DNA from: Martinezella lusitana
GTDB lineage: Bacteria; Pseudomonadota; Alphaproteobacteria; Rhizobiales; Rhizobiaceae
Direction: 5' to 3'
NCBI RefSeq assembly: GCF_900094565.1
Contig: NZ_FMAF01000005.1
Location: 124,001 to 188,000, forward strand
Length of the DNA stretch: 64,000 bases
Shown piece by piece: positions 27,038 to 36,649 of the stretch. Below the pieces are notes generated by a model that was given only the letters and a program-made list of their open reading frames with translations, was not told where the DNA came from and did not search any database. The translations under genes were made by a program, and so were the position numbers. Every line of letters begins with the position of its first letter. The first letter of the stretch is position 1.

Positions 27038-27466
27038 TCAAGCCAGGGCTTCGATGATCTTCTTGGCATTATCAGCCAGCACCGCACCGTCTTCCATCTT
27101 GCCCGAATGCGGTTTCAGCGCCACGCCTTCGTGACGCGGAATGACGTGGAAATGGAGATGGAACACGGTCTGCCCTGCGGCAGGCTCGTTGAACTGGGCG
27201 ATGTAGACACCGTCGGCATCGAAGGCTTCCTGGACGGCGATGGCGACCTTCTGGACGATGGTGATCGCGTGCTGAAGTGCGGCAGGATCGGCATCGAAGA
27301 TGTTGCGGGACGGAGATTTCGGCAGAACCAGCGTATGGCCCGGCGATTGCGGCATGACATCCATGAAGGCGACCGTGTGCTCGTCCTCGTAGACACGATA
27401 GGAAGGGATCTCGCCTTTCAGGATCTTCGCGAAGATATTGTTGGTGTCGTAGGCCGAGCTGGTCAT
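27038..27466 (-). CDS. HIT-family nucleotide hydrolase
   Basis: This 142-residue histidine-triad protein has the motif H-L-H-F-H-V-I near the C-terminal third and the N-terminal I-F-A-K-I-L-K-G-E-I-P typical of the Hint/HinT branch. Such enzymes hydrolyse purine nucleotide phosphoramidates. GGAG lies eight bases before ATG 27466; the frame upstream is antisense to the next gene. The Dabb remnant follows after 11 bases and probably shares its transcript. Confidence 0.93.
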   Translation of the reverse strand: MTSSAYDTNNIFAKILKGEIPSYRVYEDEHTVAFMDVMPQSPGHTLVLPKSPSRNIFDADPAALQHAITIVQKVAIAVQEAFDADGVYIAQFNEPAAGQTVFHLHFHVIPRHEGVALKPHSGKMEDGAVLADNAKKIIEALA

Positions 27467-27507
27467 CCGGGATCTCCTCGTCTTCCGTTTATGATTGTCC
27501 AGAACGG

Positions 27508-28695
27508 CTAGATATCTTGCCGTTCGCCTTTGCGGAAGGGGCTGTGTTCGGTAAGGACTTCGCTCATTTCCTCCACCTGCTCCCGCTCGTGCTGCAGATA
27601 GTCGGCAACGGCGCGTCGCAAGCCCTGGTGGCCGATATAATGCGCCGAATGCGTGATGACAGGAAGATAGCCGCGCGCGAGCTTGTGCTCGCCCTGCGCG
27701 CCGGCCTCCACGCGCTTCAACCCCTTGCTGAGCGCGAAATCGATCGCCTGATGATAGCAGACCTCGAAATGCAGGAAGGGATGATCCTCGATGCAGCCCC
27801 AATGACGGCCGTAGAGCGTTTCTCCGCCGATGAAGTTGATGGCGCCGGCGATATAGCGTCCCTCGCGTTTCGCCATGACGAGCAGGACATCCTCAGGCAT
27901 GCGCTCGCCGATCAGCGAATAGAATTTTCGCGTCAGGTAGGGGCGGCCCCATTTGCGGCTGCCCGTATCCATGTAGAAGGCGAAGAACTGATCCCATATG
28001 CCTTCTGTGAGATCGCTGCCGGTCAGCCAATCGATGCTGATGCCGTGCTCGAGTGCCGCGCGGCGCTCCTTCTTCAGTGCCTTGCGCTTGCGCGACGCGA
28101 GGGTTTCCAGGAAGGCATCGTGGTCGGCATAGCCCTCGTTGATGAAATGGAACTGTTGGTCGGTCCGATGCAGATAGCCATCTGTTTCGAAGACCGAGAC
28201 CTCGTCTTTAGGCAGGAAGGTGATGTGCGCGGAGGAAACGCCGAGCTGGCGTGTCACCTCCTTCAGGCTCTCGGCGAGCGCCGGCTGGATCGCCTTCCGG
28301 TCCTGGCCTTCGGCGACGAGCAGCCGCGGCCCTGTGGCCGGCGTGAAGGGCACGGAGCATTGCAGCTTGGGATAATAGCGGCCGCCGGCACGCTCGAAGG
28401 CGTCGGCCCAGCCATGATCGAAGACATATTCGCCCTGGCTGTGGCTCTTCAGATAGCCCGCGACGGCGCCGATCAAGTCGCCGCCATCGGTTTCGAGCAG
28501 CAAATGGTTGCCAAGCCATCCCGTCTTGTCGCTTGCTGAGCCCGACTCCTCAAGCGAGGACAGAAAGGCATGCGAGACAAACGGGTTATATGGCAGCAGC
28601 TTGCTTGCCTTGGACGCTCCGGCGAGCTTGGACCAGCTTTCCGGGGCGATGTTCTTGAAGGATCGTTCGACTCGAATGGATAATTCGTCTGTCAT
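27508..28695 (-). CDS. GNAT-like acyltransferase (DUF482/COG3146)
   Basis: The 395 residues match the COG3146 'peptidogalycan biosynthesis' family: N-P-F-V-S-H-A-F-L-S-S-L-E-E-S-G at the start, Y-P-K-L-Q-C-S-V-P-F-T-P, and the C-terminal G-R-H-W-G, H-F-E-V-C-Y-H-Q and E-A-G-A-Q-G-E-H-K-L-A-R-G-Y-L-P. The fold is related to Fem/GNAT acyltransferases; the substrate is not known. No membrane segment is seen. I start at ATG 28695 (M-T-D-E-L-S); the longer frame to 28785 has a Cys-rich head unlike the family. It precedes the HIT gene by 41 bases. Confidence 0.85.
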   Translation of the reverse strand: MTDELSIRVERSFKNIAPESWSKLAGASKASKLLPYNPFVSHAFLSSLEESGSASDKTGWLGNHLLLETDGGDLIGAVAGYLKSHSQGEYVFDHGWADAFERAGGRYYPKLQCSVPFTPATGPRLLVAEGQDRKAIQPALAESLKEVTRQLGVSSAHITFLPKDEVSVFETDGYLHRTDQQFHFINEGYADHDAFLETLASRKRKALKKERRAALEHGISIDWLTGSDLTEGIWDQFFAFYMDTGSRKWGRPYLTRKFYSLIGERMPEDVLLVMAKREGRYIAGAINFIGGETLYGRHWGCIEDHPFLHFEVCYHQAIDFALSKGLKRVEAGAQGEHKLARGYLPVITHSAHYIGHQGLRRAVADYLQHEREQVEEMSEVLTEHSPFRKGERQDI

Positions 28696-28821
28696 CAAAT
28701 TCTTGCGCTTGGAAGGAAGGATGGGGCTCTCAACCGCTGCGCCACGCGTCCAATCGGATATGCAAAGGACGCAGCGGAATTTCAAGTTTGCGCATAAGTC
28801 CCTCCTTCAATCGATCCCGAT

Positions 28822-29541
28822 TTATGAGGCTATGCGCGGGTCAAAACCTTCGAAGGTCATCTGGTCAGCATTGGCAAATGTATGTTTGCGGGCCGCTTCG
28901 TCGCGCACGGTCCAGGTTATGACCGGAATGCCGCGCTGGCGCTGCGCCGTGATGAAGGGGTTCGGCAGATGGCCGTAGAAGTACGAGATGAAGTCTAGCC
29001 CAAGCTGCATGGCTTCGTCATGCTTAAAAAACGCCTCGGGCTCATTTCCGTCGGCCGTGAGACCGATCGGGTAGGGTGCTTCCAGCGCCTTGAGGTCCTT
29101 GAGCAGCCAATGGTCGAAGCTCATCAGGGCCACATGTCCCTTGTAGCCTTCCAGCACTTCGAGCACGGCTTCCGCAAAGCCCTCGTCGTCGCCTTCGCGG
29201 CCCTTCAGCTCCAGCACCAGCGGTACCTTGCCGTCGCAAAGCCGCAGCAGCTGCTTCAATGTCGGGATCTTGTCCTTGGTGCCGCCGACCGAAAGCAGGC
29301 CGAGTTCGGCTGATGTGCGATCGCGCAGCTGAGCGGGCAGATTGCAGACGCGCTGCAGATCGTCGTCGTGGAAGACGACCGGGACGGCGTCCGAGGCATA
29401 ATGCAGGTCGCATTCGATGGCAAAACCTGCCTCGATGGCCCGGGCAAACGCAGAGAGCGTATTCTCCCAGACCTCCTTGTTCATGTCATGATAGCCCCGA
29501 TGGGCGACGGGACGTTCGGTCAACCAGGCATGCTTGCTCAT
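28822..29541 (-). CDS. Glycerophosphodiester phosphodiesterase-family protein
   Basis: The 239 residues have the GDPD catalytic layout: H14-R15-G in V-A-H-R-G, E-N-T near 26-28, E43 and D45 in I-E-C-D, and H58 in V-F-H-D-D. These enzymes hydrolyse glycerophosphodiesters to glycerol 3-phosphate and an alcohol. No signal peptide, so probably cytoplasmic (UgpQ-like). Its ATG shares one base with the ridA stop (TGATG), implying translational coupling. Confidence 0.92.
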   Translation of the reverse strand: MSKHAWLTERPVAHRGYHDMNKEVWENTLSAFARAIEAGFAIECDLHYASDAVPVVFHDDDLQRVCNLPAQLRDRTSAELGLLSVGGTKDKIPTLKQLLRLCDGKVPLVLELKGREGDDEGFAEAVLEVLEGYKGHVALMSFDHWLLKDLKALEAPYPIGLTADGNEPEAFFKHDEAMQLGLDFISYFYGHLPNPFITAQRQRGIPVITWTVRDEAARKHTFANADQMTFEGFDPRIAS

Positions 29542-30008
29542 CAGGCGATTTCCAGAATGGCATCGATTTCAACGGCGGCATTGAATGGCAGGGCTGCCAT
29601 GCCGACGGCGGCGCGGGCGTGCTTGCCGGCGTCTCCCAACACGTTTGCCAGAAGATTGGAGGCGCCGTTGATCACAAGGTGTTGTTCGACGAAATCAGGC
29701 GTCGAGGCGACGAAGCCGTTCAGCTTGATGAGGCGCTTGATGCGGCCGAGATCGCCGCCGAGCGCTGCCTTTGCCTGCGCAAGAATATTGATGGCGCAGA
29801 GTTCGGCGGCGCGCTGGCCGCCGGCAACGTCGACATCCCTGCCGAGATGGCCTGTCACGCCGACCTTGCCGTTTTCCATCGGCAGTTGCCCGGACAGATA
29901 GAGAAGATTGCCGCTGACGACATAGGGAACGTAATTCGCGGCCGGTGCGGCGGCCTGCGGCAGAACGATGCCAAGTTCCTTCAGACGACCCTCTATAGCG
30001 TCGGACAT
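29541..30008 (-). CDS. RidA-family protein
   Basis: The 155-residue protein of the RidA/YjgF superfamily contains Y-L-S-G-Q-L-P, A-A-E-L-C-A-I-N-I-L-A-Q, and H-A-R-A-A-V-G-M-A-A-L-P with the arginine that binds the imine carboxylate in active RidA. It is longer than RidA proper (about 128 residues), so it belongs to a Rid-like subgroup; 2-aminoacrylate deaminase activity is possible but not shown. GGGAG abuts ATG 30014 and lies six bases before ATG 30008, so I prefer 30008. Confidence 0.9.
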   Translation of the reverse strand: MSDAIEGRLKELGIVLPQAAAPAANYVPYVVSGNLLYLSGQLPMENGKVGVTGHLGRDVDVAGGQRAAELCAINILAQAKAALGGDLGRIKRLIKLNGFVASTPDFVEQHLVINGASNLLANVLGDAGKHARAAVGMAALPFNAAVEIDAILEIA

Positions 30009-30143
30009 TTTCATCTCCCGTTTTGTTGTAAAAACTTCAAAAATCCGGCATCAAGACTAAATTCCGTCAATTAGGACCGGCAGCCTCGTTTAAGCCGAAA
30101 GCGTTCTTATAACATCGCGTGCGAGTCCAACAGGAGATAATGA

Positions 30144-30971
30144 ATGATCCGCTCGAGTCTTGCTGCAGCTGTCGTTTCGGGTCTGGGCGTTCTATCTCTG
30201 GGAAATCCGGCAGCCCATGCGGCCGTTCCGAGTGGCCTCATTGCACATCGCGCCGTCTATGATCTCGAACTGAAGGACGCTTCCGATCGTTCCGGCATCG
30301 CCGGCATGTTCGGTCGCATGGTCTATGAATTCGAAGGCTCCGATTGCACAGGGTTCACCACCAATTTCCGCTTCGTCACGCAGATCGACACGGGCGATTC
30401 CACACGGGTCAGCGACCAGCAGACGACGACGTTCGAGGATCTGGCCAAGCGGGTGTTCCGCTTCGAAACCAAGTCCTATACCGACAGCCAGCTCGACAAG
30501 GACGTGCGCGGCGCCGCGACCGACGACCAGAAGGGCATCAAGGTCGATCTGACTCAGCCGCACAGCAAGCAGATCGAACTCATCCAGAGCCGTTTCCCGA
30601 CCGAGCATATGCTTGACATCATCCGCAACGCCAAACTCGGCAAGAATTTCTTCGAGGCCCAGGTCTTCGACGGTTCCGACGACGGCGACAAGCCATTGAT
30701 CGCGACCACCGTCGTCGGCAAGCAGGAGACGCCCGCCACGGATGATCCCGACGCCGACAAGGCCGGCGCCTTTGCCAAGACCGCCTTCTGGCCGGTGTCC
30801 GTCGCCTATTTCAACGAGAAGTCCACGGGCGACGCCATACCGGTCTACCGCATGTCGTTCAAGCTTTACGAGAACGGCATAACGCGCGATCTCACCATGG
30901 ATTACGGCGACTTCGTCCTCACCGGCAAGCTCACCAAGCTCGAGGTTCTCGATACGAAGGCCTGCCAATAG
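30144..30971 (+). CDS. eipB: EipB-family periplasmic envelope-integrity protein (DUF1849)
   Basis: This 275-residue secreted protein has a signal peptide (cleavage about A-H-A-A, residues 24-27) and the DUF1849 core: A-H-R-A-V-Y-D-L-E-L, Y-E-F-E-G-S-D-C-T-G, and C-terminal Y-G-D-F-V-L-T-G-K-L. C68 and C274 are the only cysteines and correspond to the conserved disulfide described for Brucella EipB, which supports envelope integrity. GGAG lies seven bases before ATG 30144. It is monocistronic and precedes the TelA operon by about 220 bases. Confidence 0.9.
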   Translation: MIRSSLAAAVVSGLGVLSLGNPAAHAAVPSGLIAHRAVYDLELKDASDRSGIAGMFGRMVYEFEGSDCTGFTTNFRFVTQIDTGDSTRVSDQQTTTFEDLAKRVFRFETKSYTDSQLDKDVRGAATDDQKGIKVDLTQPHSKQIELIQSRFPTEHMLDIIRNAKLGKNFFEAQVFDGSDDGDKPLIATTVVGKQETPATDDPDADKAGAFAKTAFWPVSVAYFNEKSTGDAIPVYRMSFKLYENGITRDLTMDYGDFVLTGKLTKLEVLDTKACQ

Positions 30972-31189
30972 CTCTCGCCGGGCCGCGGCGCAAAGGGCAA
31001 AATTTTCGTCATAAAACTGTGATCCAAGTTTCACTATTGTGTGAAACGATCGGCGCGCTTGGGTGAGTCTGACTTTTGCCCGTGCCGATCTGGAATTGTA
31101 TTGGCGCGCGCGGGGGGATTGATCGTCTTGGGGCGGTCGACAATGTTTTGCGGTCGGCTCTGTGTTTTATGTACGAGAAAGCACAATCT

Positions 31190-32269
31190 ATGAGCAATAC
31201 CGATATCTCCGCCGGTTCCAACGAGACTCTGCCTGTGGTCGCCGCTGATCCGGGTGAGATCGCCCGCATCGGCGATAGCATCGACATCACCGACCGCGCA
31301 GGGATTTCCGTCTACGGCGACCGCGCCCAGCAGTCGGTCTCCGATTATTCCGACCGGATTCTCCGGGAGGTCCGCAATCGGGATCTCGGCGAGGTGGGCA
31401 GGCTGCTGACCGAAATCATCATCAAGTCGAAGAAGCTCGATCCGGCTTCCTTGAAGGACGAAAGCTTCCTGTCGCGCGTGTTTTCCTCATTCAGGGCCAG
31501 GGTGCAGCGCTTCAAGGAAGAGTTCGAGGATGTGGCGGGCCAGATCGACCGCATCGGGCTCGAGCTTGATCGTCACAAGGATATCCTGCGCCGGGACATC
31601 GCCCTTCTCGATGATCTGCACGAAGAGACGAAGCAGTCCATCCTGCAGCTCGATACCTATGTGCAGGCCGGCAAGAATTTCGTTGAGCGCTTTCGCGCCA
31701 CCGAACTTCCGCGGCTGAAGGGTACGGCCGATGCGGCCTCCACCGGTCCGGGCGGGGGCATGCTGGAGGCGCAGGTCTATCAGGACAGCCTGCAAGCTCT
31801 CGATCGTCTCGAGAAGCGGGTTTTCTATCTGCAGCAGGCGCGCCAGCTCGGCATTCAGCAATTGCCGCAGATCCGCATCGTGCAGTCCGGCGACGAAACG
31901 CTGATCGAGAACCTGCAGGCAAGCTCGGCGCTGACGGTGCCGGCCTGGAAGCAGAAGATGGTCATCCTGCTCGGCCTGAGCCAGCAGAAATCGGCGCTTG
32001 AATTGCAAAAGACGGTGACGGACGCCACCAACGACATGATCCGCGAGGCATCGAAGATGATGAAGGATCAGGCGATTGCCATCGAGCAGCAATCGCAGCG
32101 CGGCATCGTCGATATCGATACGCTCGCCGCCGCCAATCGCGACCTGATCGACACAATCAGCGGCGTGCTGAAGGTGCAGGAAGATGGTCGCGCCAAGCGG
32201 GCCGAGGCCGAGCAGCGGATGCAGAAAATGACCATAGAGCTCAAGAAGGCGATGATCGAGGCGCGGTGA
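31190..32269 (+). CDS. TelA-family toxic-anion-resistance protein
   Basis: The 359 residues match the TelA/KlaA family (PF05816): helical and coiled-coil-rich throughout, with L-L-T-E-I-I-I-K-S-K-K-L-D-P, Q-I-D-R-I-G-L-E-L-D-R-H-K-D, and a final region of long helices. Members are linked to tellurite and other stress resistance but have no known enzyme activity. No signal peptide, so cytoplasmic. I start at ATG 31190 with GAGAAAG upstream; ATG 31169 would add seven residues. It opens a four-gene operon: its stop overlaps the next start by four bases (GTGA). Confidence 0.9.
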   Translation: MSNTDISAGSNETLPVVAADPGEIARIGDSIDITDRAGISVYGDRAQQSVSDYSDRILREVRNRDLGEVGRLLTEIIIKSKKLDPASLKDESFLSRVFSSFRARVQRFKEEFEDVAGQIDRIGLELDRHKDILRRDIALLDDLHEETKQSILQLDTYVQAGKNFVERFRATELPRLKGTADAASTGPGGGMLEAQVYQDSLQALDRLEKRVFYLQQARQLGIQQLPQIRIVQSGDETLIENLQASSALTVPAWKQKMVILLGLSQQKSALELQKTVTDATNDMIREASKMMKDQAIAIEQQSQRGIVDIDTLAAANRDLIDTISGVLKVQEDGRAKRAEAEQRMQKMTIELKKAMIEAR

Positions 32270-33849
32270 ACTGCATGAAGATCCGCACATTCGTTACCGG
32301 CCTGACGCTCGCCGCAGTTCTTGCGCTGAGCGGCTGCAATGTCGGCGGTGATGGCCCGAAGTTCTCGATCGTTTCCGGCTCGGAAAACACCGTCATTCAG
32401 CCGATCGTCGAAGAGTTCTGCAAGGAAAAGAAAGCGACTTGCAGCTTCACCTATGAAGGCACGCTGGATATCGGGCTCGCTCTCCAGAGCGAACAAGGCG
32501 TCGAACAGGATGCTGTCTGGCCGGCATCGAGCGTTTGGGTCGATATGTTCGACGTCAAGCGCCGGGTGAAGTCGCTGACGTCGGTGGCGCAGATGCCGGT
32601 CATTTTCGGCGTGCGCAAATCCAAGGCCGAGGCGCTCGGCTGGATCGGCAAGCCTGTCTACATGAAGGACATATTGGCGGCGGTGAAGAACGGCTCGCTG
32701 AAGTTCTTGATGACATCCGCGACGCAATCCAACTCGGGCGCCAGCGCCTATCTCGCAATGCTGTCGAGCGCGCTCGGCAACAAACCCGTCATCGAGCCGG
32801 GCGATCTCGACAAGCCGGATGTCCAGGGTGCTGTCCGGTCCCTGCTTGCCGGCGTTGAGCGCTCTTCTGGTTCCTCTGGCTGGCTCGCGGATCTCTATAC
32901 GGACCAGGCTGCAAAGGGCGTGCTTTACGACGCCATGTGGAATTACGAAGCCGTGCTGAAGGAGACCAATGACAAGCTGGCCGGCATGGGCAAGGAGCCG
33001 CTTTATGCCATCTATCCGGCCGATGGCGTCGTGGTTGCCGATTCGCCGATCGGTTTCGTCGATCATGGGCGCGGGCAGGAGGTTGAGGCCTTCTTCAACC
33101 AACTCCTTGACTACTTGCGTTCTGCACCGGTGCAGAAGCGCATCGCCGATACCGGCCGCCGCATTCCGCTCGCGGATGTCACCGCCAAGCCGGACCCGTC
33201 TTGGAATTTCGATCCGACGCGTCTCGTGACGGCAATTCGCATGCCCGAGCCCGCGGTGATCCGCCAGGCGCTCGATCTCTATCAAGTGGCATTGCGTAAG
33301 CCGTCGCTGACCGCCCTCTGCCTCGATTTTTCGGGTTCGATGGAAGGTAAGGGCGAGAACCAGCTGCAGGCGGCCATGCAGTTCCTGTTCAATCCGGATG
33401 AGACCGGCAAGGTATTGGCGCAGTGGACGCCGGCGGACCGCATCATGGTCATCCCCTTCGACGCCGATGTGCGCACGACCTTCGAGGCGACGGGAAATCC
33501 GGCGCAGCAGAAGAGCTTGGTCGATAAGGTCTCGCTGCAGCATGCCGGCGGCGGTACGGATATGTACGCCTGCGCGGGCAGGGCGCTTGACTGGATGAAG
33601 AGTACGCGGGACCTGTCCTCCTATCTGCCGGCGATCGTCATCATGACCGACGGCAAGTCCGACGATGCCAACGGCGATTTCATGAGCCGGTGGAGATCGG
33701 TCAACCCGCATGTGCCTGTCTTCGGCATCACCTTTGGCGATGCGGACAAGCGGCAATTGGATGCCTTGGCGCAGGAGACCTCGGCGCGGGTGTTCGATGG
33801 CCGCGGCGATCTCGTCAGCGCATTCCGGGCAGTGCGCGGCTATAACTAG
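32266..33849 (+). CDS. Lipoprotein joining a solute-binding region to a VWA domain
   Basis: The 527-residue lipoprotein has lipobox L-S-G-C (C24), a solute-binding-protein-like region (about 30-310, with Q-S-N-S-G-A-S-A-Y and W-N-Y-E), and a C-terminal von Willebrand A domain from about 345. The VWA MIDAS is complete: DFSGS at 354-358, T431 in G-G-G-T-D, D462 in M-T-D-G. So a metal-dependent binding domain is exposed in the periplasm. The start is GTG 32266 (GAGG six bases upstream, GTGA overlap); ATG 32275 is the alternative. No ABC permease gene is adjacent. Function unknown. Confidence 0.85.
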   Translation: MNCMKIRTFVTGLTLAAVLALSGCNVGGDGPKFSIVSGSENTVIQPIVEEFCKEKKATCSFTYEGTLDIGLALQSEQGVEQDAVWPASSVWVDMFDVKRRVKSLTSVAQMPVIFGVRKSKAEALGWIGKPVYMKDILAAVKNGSLKFLMTSATQSNSGASAYLAMLSSALGNKPVIEPGDLDKPDVQGAVRSLLAGVERSSGSSGWLADLYTDQAAKGVLYDAMWNYEAVLKETNDKLAGMGKEPLYAIYPADGVVVADSPIGFVDHGRGQEVEAFFNQLLDYLRSAPVQKRIADTGRRIPLADVTAKPDPSWNFDPTRLVTAIRMPEPAVIRQALDLYQVALRKPSLTALCLDFSGSMEGKGENQLQAAMQFLFNPDETGKVLAQWTPADRIMVIPFDADVRTTFEATGNPAQQKSLVDKVSLQHAGGGTDMYACAGRALDWMKSTRDLSSYLPAIVIMTDGKSDDANGDFMSRWRSVNPHVPVFGITFGDADKRQLDALAQETSARVFDGRGDLVSAFRAVRGYN

Positions 33850-33856
33850 GACGATA

Positions 33857-34474
33857 ATGCGCAATTGGTTCGGCAATGACTGGAATTGGATCGTGGCGGG
33901 GCTTGTCGCCGCGATTGTCGTTCCTGTGCTGAGCTTTTATGCCGGCATGCCGATATGGATCGCGGCCGTCATCGGCCTGCTCGTCTTCGTGGGTCTTATC
34001 TTTGTGCTGGCACCACGCGGCCTCTTCGAAGGGCTGGACGCGAAGGCCATCGGCAGGGGCCGGCTCGAATTCGCCCGCGATCTGCTGAATTCGGCGACAC
34101 CCGCCGCGCGAAGGCTGGAGGCTTCTGCGACCCAGATCGCCAGCAAGGAGACGGCAAAGCGGGTGCGGCATCTGGCGGAGATCGCCGCCGACGTCTTCGC
34201 CAAGGTCGAGGCCAATCCGGAGAGTGCCGGCACGGTGAGGCGGTTCCTCAGCTACTATCTGCCGCGAGCCGCCGAGGTGGCGGAGGGTTTTGCCGTGATC
34301 GAGGCGAAGCGCCAGCCGGATGCGACGCGCCTTCAGGAGGTCGATCTGGTTCTGACCAAGCTCGAAGATGCCTTCGTCCACTATTCGGACAGCCTGGTCG
34401 ACGACAGGCTCGATACGCTTGATACGGAGCTGCGCCTGATACAGGCCTCGCTCAAAGAGGATATAGGACGCTGA
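33857..34474 (+). CDS. XpaC-like membrane protein (5-bromo-4-chloroindolyl-phosphate hydrolysis family)
   Basis: The 205 residues have two N-terminal transmembrane helices (about 11-29 and 33-49) followed by a helical cytoplasmic part, as in the XpaC family (PF10112), including F-L-S-Y-Y-L-P and E-L-R-L-I-Q-A-S-L-K-E-D-I. XpaC genes sit next to TelA genes in Bacillus too, so the pairing is old. AGG precedes ATG 33857. The stop overlaps the next start (TGATG). The biochemical role is unknown despite the family name. Confidence 0.78.
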   Translation: MRNWFGNDWNWIVAGLVAAIVVPVLSFYAGMPIWIAAVIGLLVFVGLIFVLAPRGLFEGLDAKAIGRGRLEFARDLLNSATPAARRLEASATQIASKETAKRVRHLAEIAADVFAKVEANPESAGTVRRFLSYYLPRAAEVAEGFAVIEAKRQPDATRLQEVDLVLTKLEDAFVHYSDSLVDDRLDTLDTELRLIQASLKEDIGR

Positions 34475-35580
34475 TGGCCATTTCCCGCCGCGCTTTTGGA
34501 GTAGGGCTTCTTGCTGCCGGGGTCGCAGGCACCGGTGGCTATTTCGCCGTCAAGGACAGGCCGGAGCTTCAGGGGTTGCTTGGCAACCGCACGAAGCTTT
34601 TCGGCTTCATCGGCGGCGAGAAGGAAGCATTTCTAGCCGACAGCGATGTGATCGGCGCCCTCCACAGCCATGGGCTGGAGATCAACAGTCGCGTCGCTGG
34701 CTCCGTCGAGATGGTGCGGGAGCAGGCGCTCCTCTCGCAGAACCCCGCGTTCCTCTGGCCTTCTTCCTCGATCATGGTCGATATAGCCCGGCAGAGCGGC
34801 ATCAAGATCCGCAACGATCGCGTCATCCTCAACACACCCGTCGTCGTTTATTCCTGGCAGCCTGTCGTCGATGGATTGACCAAGGCCGGGCTTGTCACCA
34901 CGACATCGGAAGGACAGCATCAGCTCGATCTGAAGGCGCTGCTGGATGCCGTCCTTGCCGGAACAACCTGGTCGAAGCTCGGCGTCAACGCGCTCTATGG
35001 ACAGTCCCGGATCGTTTCCACGGATCCCAATCGTTCCAATTCAGGCTTCATGTTTTCCGGCCTCGCGCTCAGCCTCCTGAGCGGCAACGTGGCCAGCGCC
35101 GACAATCTCGCGCAATTCGGCGACAAGACGCAGTCCATCTTCCGCAATATGGGTTTCAAGTCGTCGTCATCAGGCAAGCTTTTCGAACAGTATCTCGCCG
35201 GCGGCATCGGCGGCGAACCGATGATCGTCGGCTACGAGAATCAGTTGGTGGAATGGATCATCGCCGATCCGCAGCGGTGGCACCGGGTCCAGGCCAGCAA
35301 TGGCGCAAAGCCCGTGGTGCTCTATCCGCATCCGACCGTCTATTCCGCCCATCCGCTCATCGCCATAGACGAACAGGTCGACCGCATGATCGAGGCGTTG
35401 ATCAGCCCGCGATTGCAGGAGCTTGCCTGGGCCAAGCATGGTTTCCGCGGGCCGCTCGGAACGGCGACCGGAGATGCCGACAGCGCCATTGCCGGCTTGC
35501 TTCCGGCGGAGATCGACGCCGTCCTGCCGATGCCGGACGCCAATGTCATGCTGGCATTGCTCGATAAACTGGCGGCTTGA
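34474..35580 (+). CDS. Solute-binding-like protein with Tat-type signal
   Basis: The 368-residue protein starts with a twin-arginine signal (S-R-R-A-F-G-V-G-L-L-A-A-G) and continues as a solute-binding-protein-like domain. It shares features with the binding region of the VWA lipoprotein two genes upstream: S-N-S-G, S-S-S-G-K-L-F-E-Q-Y-L, G-Y-E-N-Q and H-P-L-I-A. The two look like distant paralogues. No lipobox, so it is free in the periplasm or membrane-tethered by the signal. It ends the four-gene operon and has no ABC transporter partner nearby. Ligand unknown. Confidence 0.8.
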   Translation: MAISRRAFGVGLLAAGVAGTGGYFAVKDRPELQGLLGNRTKLFGFIGGEKEAFLADSDVIGALHSHGLEINSRVAGSVEMVREQALLSQNPAFLWPSSSIMVDIARQSGIKIRNDRVILNTPVVVYSWQPVVDGLTKAGLVTTTSEGQHQLDLKALLDAVLAGTTWSKLGVNALYGQSRIVSTDPNRSNSGFMFSGLALSLLSGNVASADNLAQFGDKTQSIFRNMGFKSSSSGKLFEQYLAGGIGGEPMIVGYENQLVEWIIADPQRWHRVQASNGAKPVVLYPHPTVYSAHPLIAIDEQVDRMIEALISPRLQELAWAKHGFRGPLGTATGDADSAIAGLLPAEIDAVLPMPDANVMLALLDKLAA

Positions 35581-35768
35581 GGGCAGGGCGCGCAGCTATT
35601 TTTCGTCCCAAGCCTTGCATTCCCGGCAAATCGAATGTATGGCCAGCCGCATTCCACACGTAAGGCATGGGATTGTCCGGGAGAAATCCGGATCGTTCCG
35701 CCCGGTGGCATTCTCGAAGAGAGTGCTGTTCGCCTTGCGGAGGTTCAACCGGAAAAGGAGTCAAAGGC

Positions 35769-36536
35769 ATGGCATTGCCTGATTTTTCTATGCGCCAGCT
35801 TCTGGAAGCTGGTGTTCACTTCGGCCACCAGACACATCGCTGGAACCCGAAGATGAAGCCGTACATTTTCGGCGATCGTAACAACATCCACATCATCGAC
35901 CTCGCTCAGACGGTTCCGATGCTGAGCCGCGCCCTGCAGGTCGTCAGCGACACCGTTGCCCGTGGCGGCCGCGTTCTGTTCGTCGGCACCAAGCGTCAGG
36001 CGTCCGAACTGATCGCCGACAGCGCCAAGCGTTCGGCCCAGTACTACGTCAACGCCCGCTGGCTCGGCGGCATGATGACCAACTGGAAGACGATCTCCAA
36101 CTCGATTCAGCGTCTGCGCAAGCTCGACGAAATCCTCTCCGGCGACGCCCAGGGCTTCACCAAGAAGGAGCGTCTGAACCTCGAGCGCGAGCGCGAAAAG
36201 CTTGACAAGGCCCTCGGTGGTATCAAGGACATGGGCGGCACGCCGGACCTGATGTTCATCATCGACACCAACAAGGAAAAGATCGCGATCGACGAAGCCA
36301 AGCGCCTCGGCATCCCGGTCGTCGCCATTATCGACTCGAACTGCGATCCGGACCTGATCGACTATCCGATCCCGGGCAACGACGACGCTTCGCGCGCCAT
36401 CGCTCTTTACTGCGACCTGATCTCGCGCGCTGCCATCGACGGCATCGCTCGCCAGCAGAGCGCATCGGGCCGTGACCTCGGTGCTTCCGAGGAAACTCCG
36501 GTCGAGCCGACCCTGGCGGACGGCGCCGAAGCCTGA
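35769..36536 (+). CDS. rpsB: 30S ribosomal protein S2
   Basis: S2 is a primary protein of the small subunit head/platform junction. The 255 residues carry [20 protein letters not shown] and the family signature [24 protein letters not shown] lies before ATG 35769; the longer frame to 35667 has no family match. It opens the block that runs to lpxB and pairs with tsf, as in most bacteria. Confidence 0.98.
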   Translation: MALPDFSMRQLLEAGVHFGHQTHRWNPKMKPYIFGDRNNIHIIDLAQTVPMLSRALQVVSDTVARGGRVLFVGTKRQASELIADSAKRSAQYYVNARWLGGMMTNWKTISNSIQRLRKLDEILSGDAQGFTKKERLNLEREREKLDKALGGIKDMGGTPDLMFIIDTNKEKIAIDEAKRLGIPVVAIIDSNCDPDLIDYPIPGNDDASRAIALYCDLISRAAIDGIARQQSASGRDLGASEETPVEPTLADGAEA

Positions 36537-36649
36537 TCGCGCCTCGAGGCGGGCAGGAGACTGTCCGCCCAAGCGCATTGACATCCGGGATAGGGCCGTT
36601 TGCGACTTCAAGAAGTTCGAGCGGCCTTATCGCGTTTTGGGTAACGCTT

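Noticed and set aside
32068..33876. 602-codon minus-strand frame opposite the VWA lipoprotein gene
   Set aside because: The plus strand carries a complete lipobox, solute-binding region and MIDAS; the reverse frame is an Arg/His-rich shadow.
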